Part shown: positions 37,700-45,956 of the stretch, in pieces
How the letters are laid out: every line of letters starts with the position of its first letter
How positions within the stretch are numbered: the stretch's first letter is position 1
Assembly: GCA_001940645.1 (NCBI GenBank)
Contig: MDVS01000020.1
Coordinates: 124,001 to 188,000 of the forward strand
From: Candidatus Heimdallarchaeota archaeon LC_3
GTDB taxonomy: Archaea; Asgardarchaeota; Heimdallarchaeia; Hodarchaeales; LC-3
Length of the DNA stretch: 64,000 nucleotides
Reading direction: 5' to 3'
Notes under the pieces: model-generated
Seen by the model: the letters and a program-made list of their open reading frames with translations, nothing else
The model's database searches: none
Told to the model about the DNA's origin: nothing
Program-made: the position numbers and the translations under genes

Positions 37700-37942
37700 A
37701 AAAGCAAATTATTATCTCTACATACTTCTACAATTCCTTTCATATCAGAGTGTTCTAATATCATTGAAGTAGGATTTGTGGGAAAATTAATTAAAACCAT
37801 TTTAGTTTTTGGTGTTACAGCTTCATTAATCATATCTGAAGTTAGTTTGAATTCATTTTCATGATCAGATAAAATAATATTAGTTTTTCCTCCAGCTAAT
37901 GTAATTTGATGTGAAATGTTTCCAAAAAAAGGTTCATGAAGA
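37700..37942 (-). repeat. Inverted repeat arm 2 (inserted copy), flanked by 19-base direct repeats
   Basis: Reverse complement of 37206-37448. TGAAGAGGAAAAGCAAATT occurs at 37692-37710 and again at 37937-37955, bounding the insertion. The junctions share short homology with the source: AAAAGCAAATT (11 bases) at the left and TGAAGA (6 bases) at the right. This is the signature of two template switches. Confidence 0.9.
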
Positions 37943-38246
37943 GGAAAAGCAAATTGTCAACAGGAATTTAAAAGTTTTAGGAGAAAGAAGACAGCTTGTT
38001 ACTGAATACTGGTCAAAAATACCTAAGATAAAGTTCTATAAACCAAAAGCGGCATTTTACGTTTATCTTGATATTTCAGAAACAGGAATGAATTCAGATC
38101 ACTTTAGTAAATTTACTTTAGAAAAAGGCATTTGTCTCGTTCCGGGTTCAGCATTTGGTCAAACTCAAGCTTCAGGTATGTTAAATTACTGTCGTATGTC
38201 CTTTGGTATGACTAATAATCAAGACATTAAAGATGCAGCAGAAATT

Positions 38247-39251
38247 TTAACTGAGGTTCTTAATTAGAGAATTTTTTTGTCTTTCAGTCCAAACTGTTAA
38301 ACCTACACCCGTTAAAACTATTGATCCTCCAAAAATTATCATGGGAGTTGGAATTTCGTTTAAAATAAGAATAGCAAGCAAACTCGTTATAATAGGCTCT
38401 CCTAGCATTACAATTGAAACAACAGCAGCCTTTATATCCTTTATAGCAAAATTATAAAAAGTATGACCTAATATACTTGGCCCTATAGCTAATAAAACGA
38501 AAAATAAATAATTTTCAATTTCAATATTAAAAAGAAAAGAATTAATCAATTCTTGGGGATTTAATAAAAGTGCAAAAATAAAAAGAAATATGGTAGAAAA
38601 TCCGTACACCCAAGACATATAGGCAAAATTACCAACATTTTGTCTAACTGATCTCCCAATCAACAGATAACCAGATACAGTGATTGCCCCAATCAATGCT
38701 AAAAAATTACCTAAGAAAGGATCAAAATTTTGAATTATAGATCCCGAATTATCACTTAATCCTATAATAATTCCTCCAAATATAGAAATTATTATGCCTA
38801 AACCTTGGAGTTTATTGATTTTTTCTTTAAGAAACAAATATCCACCAATAACAACAAACAAAGGAGCAGAATCCACTACAGTGACACTAGCAGCGACAGA
38901 TATATAAGACAGTGAAATAAACCATGAAGCAAAATGTAAAGCTAAAAAAAAACCCGATAGAACAAAAAATTTGTAATATGACGAGGGAATCTTTCTAAAT
39001 TCCCTAGTTTGTCTGAAAGCTATTGTTAATAAAAGCATTCCAAAAAAAGAAAGTAATAAACGCCAAAAAGCTGTTACAAGAGGAGGAGAAGACGCTAATC
39101 TAATAAAGATTGATGACCAACTAACCATAAATAATCCTATTACAAGAATGATATATGGTCGACGAACGTTAATCAAAATGCTTTTCTCGGTTACCTGAAT
39201 TATTAATTTAATAGAAAATTGTTCATTTACAATATATTTTAAGAAAAACAT
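38247..39251 (-). CDS. EamA/DMT-family transporter
   Basis: 334 aa with about ten transmembrane helices arranged as two EamA repeats: the first from FMVSWSSIFIRLASSPPLVTAF to about residue 165, the second from NFLALIGAITVSGYLLIG to LTGVGLTVW. Typical features are the Trp/Ser-rich first helix and VSIVMLGEPIITSLLAILIL near the end. It is a drug/metabolite-type exporter of unknown substrate. The N-terminus before residue 30 is unusually long, so a later start is possible. Overlaps the aminotransferase end by 21 bases, convergently. Confidence 0.87.
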   Translation of the reverse strand: MFFLKYIVNEQFSIKLIIQVTEKSILINVRRPYIILVIGLFMVSWSSIFIRLASSPPLVTAFWRLLLSFFGMLLLTIAFRQTREFRKIPSSYYKFFVLSGFFLALHFASWFISLSYISVAASVTVVDSAPLFVVIGGYLFLKEKINKLQGLGIIISIFGGIIIGLSDNSGSIIQNFDPFLGNFLALIGAITVSGYLLIGRSVRQNVGNFAYMSWVYGFSTIFLFIFALLLNPQELINSFLFNIEIENYLFFVLLAIGPSILGHTFYNFAIKDIKAAVVSIVMLGEPIITSLLAILILNEIPTPMIIFGGSIVLTGVGLTVWTERQKNSLIKNLS

Positions 39252-39282
39252 TGATTATATCAATTATAATTATATATTATCT

Positions 39283-39486
39283 ATGGTATTTGAAGAAAAA
39301 GAAATAAAAATTGAAATTCCAGCACTTAAAAAAACGATTACCATAAGTGTTAATGCTTCAACAACTGTAAATGATGTAATAATTTTTATAGTAGACTATT
39401 ACAATCAGGAAGAGACTGAGGAATTAAAAAAACAGATTAAAGATAAATTGGTATTATCACGTAATCAAAAAAGAAAGATGAGATAA
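39283..39486 (+). CDS. Small protein, possibly beta-grasp-like
   Basis: 67 aa. EIKIEIPALKKTITISVNAS followed by TTVNDVIIFIVDYY gives two strands then a helix, as in ubiquitin-like or YukD-like beta-grasp proteins, but there is no second sheet half and no C-terminal Gly-Gly; the tail is a basic helix. Function unknown; the fold is only a guess. It stands divergent from the EamA gene. Confidence 0.5.
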   Translation: MVFEEKEIKIEIPALKKTITISVNASTTVNDVIIFIVDYYNQEETEELKKQIKDKLVLSRNQKRKMR

Positions 39487-39746
39487 AAATCTGAAATAAA
39501 ATATTAAAATAAACAGAATTAAAATAAAAAATCTAAATAATTAGATAAAAAATTCTTTCCTTTCAAAATTTGTCAGATTTTACAGCTTTTTTTCTTTTCT
39601 AAGAAATTTTAACATCTGTTTCTCACCGAAATTTTTTTGAGTAATTTCGTCAATCTTGGTTTCAAAATCCATTAGAAATACTTATTAGAGTGAAAAACAA
39701 AATTTTTTATTCCCTGCTTTTATTACTAACCAATCAGTAGAGGTGT

Positions 39747-41141
39747 GTGAGTGTGTTAAAAGAAGGCATTAAAATTTATGGAGTTCAAGTTTATAGTGAA
39801 GGAGGAGCCAATCCAGCATGGCATTATCCCCACACTGAAGAATTAAGTCCAGTTCACGATCCAGGTGCAATAACTACAGCATTACTAACTGCAATAATAG
39901 CTAATTTTGAGGGAGGAGACTTAAATGACAATTATAGTGGTTTTGGAAGTATTAATTACTTAGCTTTTGATCATAACACAAAAGATGAAAGTTTAAAAGA
40001 AATAATAATGGAATTTGACAGGAATATTCATGGAAGCACTATAGCTCTTATTAGAGATAAAATTGGTTCTGAAAATCAGAAAATTACTGGGAACATAACC
40101 AGAAATTTTTTAGAAATGTATGAGGTTATTAAGAAGAAATATAGATCTATTCAAAACATTAATGAAACTATAGAATGGAAAATATTAATAACTCATGCTG
40201 CTGCTGGGCTTTCCAATATTTCTAGAGATTTGAAAGAAGATGAGAAATTATATTCTGGCAAACATCCTATTTTAAAATTCACTTTTGCTCATGATTTATC
40301 AGAATTTAATAGAAATGAAGTTATTAATAAATTAGGAAATAAACTATTAAGCATTATAAGCATTGATAGTAATGAATTAAAAAATAGCTTAGGAGCTAAA
40401 TTTTTACCAAATAAAAACAAGATTGACCTTGTCAACCGTAGACTAAAAATATTAATCAATGAACCGGAGAATATCAGAAAAATTCATGATTTTAAAAGCG
40501 ATTATGAAAATCTCTATAGAGTATTTAATGAATATGACTTGTTTGGAGGTGCCAATCAATCATTCAAGGTTTTTTATAAAAGTCTTGATGGTTTGAAGGA
40601 TGAATTGTTAAGTGCTGTTGATCAAATTGAATTTAGATATTTTAAAGGAGAAGATATATTTTCTACGTACCTAAAAGAAAAATGGAAGGAAGCAAACGGA
40701 GTTTGGCAGAGTAATGAAAATAAATTCAAAAATCTTTGTCTTACACTTATTTGGTCATCAAGGGATTTATTTAAGCTTAAAGGAGAGAGTGTTAGCAGAC
40801 AAGTTTTTGCAAGTTTTATTCATAAAAAAGAAGAATATTGGCTTAGTGTATACCATCATATAGAAGAAAGAGGGGAGGATAACTTAGAAATTGGGAATGT
40901 TGGAGGAATAGTGTTGAAACCTATTATAGGCTCGTCAAGAGATGGTAATCCAGGATGGATATTGACTGAAGCATTAAAAAATACCACACTCTTTTGTAAT
41001 AAATATTCTTTTTCGCAATCCGATGTTATTGCAAAATTAAGCACAACTGAAAAATCACTTAAAGCTGAAACTAAAAGCTATATCGATTCTAAGACAGCTT
41101 CTAAGGCTTATCTTACTAGGAAATATACTAGGACAAAGTGA
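39747..41141 (+). CDS. Hypothetical protein, 464 aa
   Basis: A soluble protein starting at GTG 39747 after a GAGGTG stretch. The N-terminal 70 residues (IYGVQVYSEGGANPAWHYPH, then DPGAITTALLTAIIANF) look like an alpha/beta sensory or longin-like domain. The centre (residues 110-330) is mainly helical and charged. The C-terminal part (YWLSVYHHIEERGEDN, IVLKPIIGSSRDG) is mixed. No known motif or membrane segment. I do not recognise a family; an Asgard-specific protein is plausible. Next to it, on the opposite strand, is the gelsolin gene. Confidence 0.65.
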   Translation: MSVLKEGIKIYGVQVYSEGGANPAWHYPHTEELSPVHDPGAITTALLTAIIANFEGGDLNDNYSGFGSINYLAFDHNTKDESLKEIIMEFDRNIHGSTIALIRDKIGSENQKITGNITRNFLEMYEVIKKKYRSIQNINETIEWKILITHAAAGLSNISRDLKEDEKLYSGKHPILKFTFAHDLSEFNRNEVINKLGNKLLSIISIDSNELKNSLGAKFLPNKNKIDLVNRRLKILINEPENIRKIHDFKSDYENLYRVFNEYDLFGGANQSFKVFYKSLDGLKDELLSAVDQIEFRYFKGEDIFSTYLKEKWKEANGVWQSNENKFKNLCLTLIWSSRDLFKLKGESVSRQVFASFIHKKEEYWLSVYHHIEERGEDNLEIGNVGGIVLKPIIGSSRDGNPGWILTEALKNTTLFCNKYSFSQSDVIAKLSTTEKSLKAETKSYIDSKTASKAYLTRKYTRTK

Positions 41142-41225
41142 ATCTTAAAAGCCCATTTAACTCGAGACTTTCATCTTATTAGAAAAAATCAAGAAAAAAA
41201 GGGAAAAAATAAAAATTTGAGGGAA

Positions 41226-42089
41226 TTATCTACCAAATAATCTTCCGAAAAATCCTTTTTTCTTTAGTTTATCTTTTTCAGCTTCTTTAGTTACTATTTT
41301 TTTACCCTTAGCTAATGAACCTAGCATTTGCTCTTTTCCTAAGTTATCATCTGCCGCCTGTGTTATTTCATGTGTTCCTGGGTCAGTTCTGTCATCTTTC
41401 ATTTGCTTCTTAGGATCTTCCTGTTCTAATTTTTCTAAGAATTCAAAGAAACCATTCGGTTCGAGACCTTCATTTACTGTATAAACCATGGGAGTGCGCT
41501 TCCTTTCTGTGTCAAGCTTTCTAGCTAATCTATTGCCAGCGGCCTTTTCACCAACTTGACTCTTGCTTCCAATCCATACGTAAATATCATTCCAACCATC
41601 TATTACGAATACGTCTTCGCTTTTCAAACTGTTTTTTGATAAGGGAACAGGATCAATTTCAATATCATCTGAGCTTGATCCATCAGATAAATCAGTATCA
41701 TAAACTCGATACATTTCATAATCCACGTCTTGGAAGTTTACTTCAACGTGTTTTAGGAATCCTGGAGTATCTCCTTCAACCACAGAGAAATCTACTATTG
41801 TTTTAAACTCAGCTGATTCCTTTCCTTCAACTTCTGTATCAATATCTATTGCTTGATTTTCCTTGTCGAGCATTTTTGCTGCCCAAGCACCTACTCCTCG
41901 ATCATCAGCATATGCCTTAGATCCTAACCAAATGTATACCTTAGGACTATCTACTGGATCTTTATCACTACCATCTGGTTTTTTTGAGTCGTCAATAACG
42001 TAAACGTCTCCATTTAAAAAGTTATAAGGAGATTGAACTTCTTTTAACTTTTTACCTTGAACATGTAGAACTTTAACCATATTACTCAC
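41226..42089 (-). CDS. Two-domain gelsolin-like actin-regulatory protein
   Basis: 287 aa. Two gelsolin modules are visible. The first (about 1-120) has VYIWLGSKAYADDRGVGAWA and FSVVEGDTPGFLKH. The second (about 125-230) has LKSEDVFVIDG, IYVWIGSKSQVGEKAAGNRLA and VNEGLEPNGFFEFLE. A 55-residue acidic-then-basic tail follows, ending KKKGFFGRLFGR. Two-domain gelsolins from Asgard archaea have been shown to act on actin, with calcium dependence in some. The basic aromatic tail is suited to membrane or filament binding (inference). Strong Asgard marker. Confidence 0.92.
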   Translation of the reverse strand: MSNMVKVLHVQGKKLKEVQSPYNFLNGDVYVIDDSKKPDGSDKDPVDSPKVYIWLGSKAYADDRGVGAWAAKMLDKENQAIDIDTEVEGKESAEFKTIVDFSVVEGDTPGFLKHVEVNFQDVDYEMYRVYDTDLSDGSSSDDIEIDPVPLSKNSLKSEDVFVIDGWNDIYVWIGSKSQVGEKAAGNRLARKLDTERKRTPMVYTVNEGLEPNGFFEFLEKLEQEDPKKQMKDDRTDPGTHEITQAADDNLGKEQMLGSLAKGKKIVTKEAEKDKLKKKGFFGRLFGR

Positions 42090-42445
42090 TTTTTTTTTAC
42101 TGTTTCGATTTAAATTGTCAATGATTATAGTATATTCTTAATAAGAATTAAATTACTCTGATTGTTGATAAATTTACCAAGAAAATAAAAAGGTTAGTTA
42201 ATTTCCCCTTTTGTTTTACCATAGATATCCTCCCTAATTTTACTTTTTCTCCCTTAATTATTAATTTCAGATTTAATATTTGTAGAAATTATGAAAATAA
42301 TCCTAATAATTTTATTATAACAGAAACATTAGTAAAACTACCCAATAAATGATAATTATAGAATATTTTCTTTCCATTAATTTATTAAATTTAGTAATAA
42401 AAATTAGTTATTTGGGGCTTATCTCTATAACTGATGAGGATAATT
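42090..42445. other. Intergenic region without visible gene
   Basis: About 350 AT-rich bases between the divergent gelsolin and propeller genes. No open frame of note and no clear dyad; presumably both promoters. Confidence 0.45.
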
Positions 42446-44287
42446 ATGTATAATAATGAAATAAGTAAAATTTTTTTCTCCGATGAGAAAGAAATTAATG
42501 AAATAATCTATAATCCAAATAAAAATAATATTATACTACTCTCTTCAAATAAAAATAGGACAATTGACTTTGAAGGTAATTTATCTTCACCAATGATTTT
42601 TCCTGATGAAGTCAAAATTAAGAAAATTATTCATAAATCCTATTTCCATCCGTCAAGAAAACTTTTTACCTTAAATTACGATGAATCAATTTGTATTTTT
42701 AACTTAAATTCAAAAGAAATGGTATTTCAGAATAAGTATAAAGCAGATGAAAAAATTTTTGCTATTAATAAACCAGGAACCATGATTTCATTTAAGGAAG
42801 ACAATAATAAACTTCAAATTATCTGGTTGGGTGAAAAAAAGAAAAAAACTGTTAAAATTGATGAAAAGATAAATGATATTGTATTTTCCCCAGATAGTGT
42901 TAATTATCGCTTTTTACTTGTTATTGGTGAAGATATATTAGTTATTCCATATGATACTGGAAAAATCGCTTCAAAAATGTTTTTTTCAGGAAAAAAAGGT
43001 ATTTTTACTAGTTCCGGTGATAGATTATTTATTTTAGGAAAAGAAACAAATACAATAAGGATATACCAAACTCACAAATTAGATTCAAATCCTAAAATGC
43101 TTAATGAAATTTATCCAAAACTTAGAAGCACACAAACAATATTATTAACTCCGGATAATAGAATCTTAGTAGCATTATCTCCAGATGGTATCGAGTTATG
43201 GGATATTACTATTCCTGAACAGGAAATTTCATTAATTTGGACTAAAAAAGTATCTAATTTCGTTAATGGATTTTTTCTTCCTAATGGTCAACTTGTTACT
43301 TCTAGTGCTTCAAGAGAATTATCATTATGGAATGAATCATTTTTATTAGAAGATATTAGAGAGATATTCAAAAATTTTGCTGATAAAATTGAAGAGATAA
43401 AAATTGATTTAAGAAGGATTCCTCAATGGGTAATAGATGGAGATATTAAAAATTTAGGAATGATGGAATTAGAAAATATTGAAAGAAACCTCAATGAAGT
43501 TAAAAAGATTGTTGATCCACCAATTATTAGTAGATTTCAACCCCCGAACTTTCCATATTGGGTTGATGAAGTTTTTTCTGATGAAATAGCAATATTTACC
43601 CGAATAGAAGCAAATAGTAATAATTCCATAACGTTGTTAGATCAAGAAGTGACCAAACAGCACCAACAATTACAAGAAAAGCTAGAACGGTATCAAAGAA
43701 TTGTTGATAGGTGCATATTTTATTTAAAGAGCTTTGCTCATGGAACAAAAGTACAAACTGAACAAATATCAAATTATTTATCAATAAGCTCTGAAGAAAC
43801 TATTAAACTTTTAAATAAACTCGAAAGAGAAAAAAAATTACCTCCTGGAAGGTTGGTAAGTAATTTATTTGGAAGATTAGATTTTATTTCAGGATATGAA
43901 ACTGTTGGAACAAATCATCTAATTGAAAGATCTGATTCATTTTCCTGCTATTATTGTGCAAATTCAATTAATTCTATAGATACTCATTGTACAAACTGTC
44001 AAAAAGAAATTTTACGATGTAAATCTTGTAACGTTCCTGTAACTAGAAATCAGGAAAAAATTGATTGTAATTTTTGTAAAGAGACTTTTCATTACCTTTG
44101 CTATAAGGGTAAAGTAAAAATTTTTCATAGATGTCCTCATTGCAAAACAGAAATTACTAAAGAACAAGTCGAAATTCAATTTTATTCGGATAATAAAAAG
44201 AATGCTCAAATATCTTCATCTTTAGGAAGAATGCTTCAAATAAAGAAGAATATTAAGAAAGAAGAGAAAAATCCGTTTGATTTCTGA
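42446..44287 (+). CDS. WD40-like propeller protein with helical region and C4HC3 zinc finger
   Basis: About 613 aa; the residue numbers here count from the ATG at 42434, four codons upstream. Residues 1-305 carry WD40-like blades (SYFHPSRKLFTLNYDES, IVFSPDSV, ILLTPDNRILVALSPDG ending IELWDI, FFLPNGQLVTSS ending LSLWNES). A helical/coiled part (305-440) and a winged-helix-like part (SNYLSISSEETIKLLNKLER) follow. The C-terminus has a Cys4 ribbon (505, 508, 519, 522) then C-x2-C-x12-C-x2-C-x4-H-x2-C-x10-C-x2-C (529-570), the PHD/RINGv-like C4HC3 order. Start chosen at ATG 42446, with GAGGA just upstream. Eukaryote-like architecture; function unknown. Confidence 0.8.
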   Translation: MYNNEISKIFFSDEKEINEIIYNPNKNNIILLSSNKNRTIDFEGNLSSPMIFPDEVKIKKIIHKSYFHPSRKLFTLNYDESICIFNLNSKEMVFQNKYKADEKIFAINKPGTMISFKEDNNKLQIIWLGEKKKKTVKIDEKINDIVFSPDSVNYRFLLVIGEDILVIPYDTGKIASKMFFSGKKGIFTSSGDRLFILGKETNTIRIYQTHKLDSNPKMLNEIYPKLRSTQTILLTPDNRILVALSPDGIELWDITIPEQEISLIWTKKVSNFVNGFFLPNGQLVTSSASRELSLWNESFLLEDIREIFKNFADKIEEIKIDLRRIPQWVIDGDIKNLGMMELENIERNLNEVKKIVDPPIISRFQPPNFPYWVDEVFSDEIAIFTRIEANSNNSITLLDQEVTKQHQQLQEKLERYQRIVDRCIFYLKSFAHGTKVQTEQISNYLSISSEETIKLLNKLEREKKLPPGRLVSNLFGRLDFISGYETVGTNHLIERSDSFSCYYCANSINSIDTHCTNCQKEILRCKSCNVPVTRNQEKIDCNFCKETFHYLCYKGKVKIFHRCPHCKTEITKEQVEIQFYSDNKKNAQISSSLGRMLQIKKNIKKEEKNPFDF

Positions 44288-44300
44288 ACTTGGTTAAATT

Positions 44301-45149
44301 TTAATCCAATTTCTCAATTGACTCAATATCTTCTCTGAAAGCGACTAAAGGAGGTAATGCCATTATTGATACTGTAAAGGGGTATTTTTTATCAGTTTCT
44401 TTTATATTAGTTTTATGATCCTCAGAAAATTTAGTTTCGCATTCTGGTCTTTGAACAATAAAATCTATGATTTCTTTTTTGATTTTGTCCATTAATTTAT
44501 GATATCGGTCATGTGGAAGCAATAATGTTACAACGAACGGATCTTCTTTTAAAATTTCTTGGAATTTTCCAGAAATATTTGTGAGATTCTTATCTGCTTC
44601 CATAGCAGATGCAGAAATTACACTAATTGATCTTCGTAAGTCTTTTATTTCATTAAATCTGCTAGTTCCTCCGTCTTTAAACCTATTTTGCATGTGATTA
44701 ATCCAATTCTGTCTAAAAGCCTCAAGATCATTTTTATTCTTAATGAGATCCTTTATAGAAGAATTTCCAAATGCTGTATCACAAAATTGGTAGTTTTTTT
44801 CTTTTAATTCGTATAACACATCAGGACGGTTCTCAAAATATCTTCTTCTAGTAGAATTTTCTGGATCTTCAGTAGAAACAATTAAATTCGCTTCTTCAAG
44901 TTTTATTATGTGATGATAAATGGCAGTTGTCTTCATATTGAGGATTTTGGCTATCTGTTTTGCTATTATTCCGTGCTCCCCTTGATATTTGAAAATACAA
45001 AAATAGATTGTTGCTGTGATTGGTTGATCTATTAAAGAAAGATTGTAGCGTCTCAACCAGTCTTCATGAATATCCTTAATTCTCTCATCTATGATTTTTT
45101 CACTTTTTGTTTTATCCCTGTTTTTATCACTAGTTATTTGAGAAGACAT
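44301..45149 (-). CDS. ArsR/TrmB-like winged-helix transcription regulator
   Basis: 282 aa. A winged helix at about residues 42-105: ITATIYFCIFKYQGEHGIIA then KQIAKILNMKTTAIYHHIIKL (recognition helix) and ANLIVSTEDPENSTRRRYFE (wing). The C-terminal 170 residues form a helical and mixed sensor or dimer domain with no known ligand motif. Divergent from an HxlR-like regulator, with an inverted repeat in the shared 390-base promoter region. Confidence 0.8.
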   Translation of the reverse strand: MSSQITSDKNRDKTKSEKIIDERIKDIHEDWLRRYNLSLIDQPITATIYFCIFKYQGEHGIIAKQIAKILNMKTTAIYHHIIKLEEANLIVSTEDPENSTRRRYFENRPDVLYELKEKNYQFCDTAFGNSSIKDLIKNKNDLEAFRQNWINHMQNRFKDGGTSRFNEIKDLRRSISVISASAMEADKNLTNISGKFQEILKEDPFVVTLLLPHDRYHKLMDKIKKEIIDFIVQRPECETKFSEDHKTNIKETDKKYPFTVSIMALPPLVAFREDIESIEKLD

Positions 45150-45377
45150 TGTCTAATCATTCAGAATTTTGTTAATTATATAATTGTACACTTTTAAAGA
45201 AGTAACCAGTTGGAATTTTTTACTTGTAGTTTTAAATATTTTTGGTAAACACATTATATTTTTTTTAATTTCTTTAAATTTCTCAGTTTAAAACTGCAAT
45301 AAACACTTCTTCGGTATAAAAGTATTATTTTCATCGATAGGAATTCTTTTAAATGCTACAATTACTTGTTTCTCATG

Positions 45378-45445
45378 TGACTGAGAATTCAATAAACAAT
45401 CAATTGAACTGAACTACTCATTCAATTGAAATGAATACTCAGTCA
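45378..45445. promoter_or_regulatory. Inverted and direct repeats between two regulator genes (likely operator)
   Basis: TGACTGAGAATTCAA (45378-45392) is mirrored by ATGAATACTCAGTCA (45431-45445), 13 of 15 bases matching, about 38 bases apart. TACTCATTCAAT (45415) and TACTCAGTCAAT (45436) form a direct repeat, and TTCAATTGAA (45421-45430) is a perfect palindrome. Clustering of such repeats between divergent regulators suggests binding by one or both. Confidence 0.5.
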
Positions 45446-45545
45446 ATAACTGAATAATTATTTTCTCACCTAAAACATAAAAAAAAAGAAAAAATAATCG
45501 GGATGATCAAAAATAAAAATCATAGAGGTTCTAAATAAGAAATGG

Positions 45546-45872
45546 GTGTTATCCCTACTCAATATATTCTGGAATGATCCAAGTCCATCAAGATTCTCTG
45601 AGCTAGAAATAAAAATGAAGGAAGAAGCAAAAGAGAAGATATCTGCGAAAGTTTTGTCAGAACGATTATCTGAACTAACTCAATTAGCAATAGTTGTAAG
45701 AGAACGAGACTTTTTCAACCCAAAATTTGTTCAGTACTACTTAACTGACTACGGACAGGAATTAAGGAATTTAATTAATCATATAAGAATTTATGAAGAA
45801 GAATTATTGGATAGTGAACGTTTGGAATTATATCAACAAATTAAATTTAGAGAGACCGCTGTTATTACTTAA
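45546..45872 (+). CDS. HxlR-family winged-helix regulator, 5' end uncertain
   Basis: 108 aa from a GTG. FSELE...ISAKVLSERLSELTQLAIVVRE matches the HxlR recognition helix and wing. The frame stays open upstream and reads KIIEVLNKKWVLSLLN, the conserved helix 1 of HxlR proteins, but has no standard start there. An ATG at 45503 lies in another frame; loss of one A in the run near 45516-45519 would join them (MIKNKIIEVLNKKW). So either an unusual start or a one-base error/frameshift. A possible operator precedes it. Confidence 0.7.
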   Translation: MLSLLNIFWNDPSPSRFSELEIKMKEEAKEKISAKVLSERLSELTQLAIVVRERDFFNPKFVQYYLTDYGQELRNLINHIRIYEEELLDSERLELYQQIKFRETAVIT

Positions 45873-45956
45873 ATTCTAAATTAAACTTAAAAATTGATCT
45901 GAAAAAAAATACGAAATCCTAATTAATTCTTATATTTAATTATATATGGTTAAAAA

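Larger units (their letters stand above)
36853..38267 (+). pseudogene. Class I aminotransferase interrupted by an inverted copy of its own middle
   Basis: PLP enzyme of the aspartate-aminotransferase fold. The N-terminal 280 codons are normal (FGLGDVNIGLP, GPDTGEPALREALA, NFPTNPTS, the PLP Lys in SSVSKSLCMTGLRLGF). At GFEEEKQI the frame runs into 37711-37955 and is lost. From 37956 it resumes with VNRNLKVLGERRQLVTEYW and ends normally with PGSAFGQ and CRMSFGM. Removing the 245 inserted bases restores one 389-aa protein. The insert is an inverted copy of 37206-37448. Natural rearrangement or assembly/amplification chimera are both possible. Substrate not assigned. Confidence 0.9.

Noticed and set aside
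37579..37833. Reverse-strand open frame encoding aminotransferase-like sequence
   Set aside because: It is the inverted duplicate of the aminotransferase middle, not a separate gene.
39580..39672. 30-codon reverse-strand frame (MDFETKIDEITQK...)
   Set aside because: Plausible composition but too short, with no ribosome-binding site and no recognisable family.
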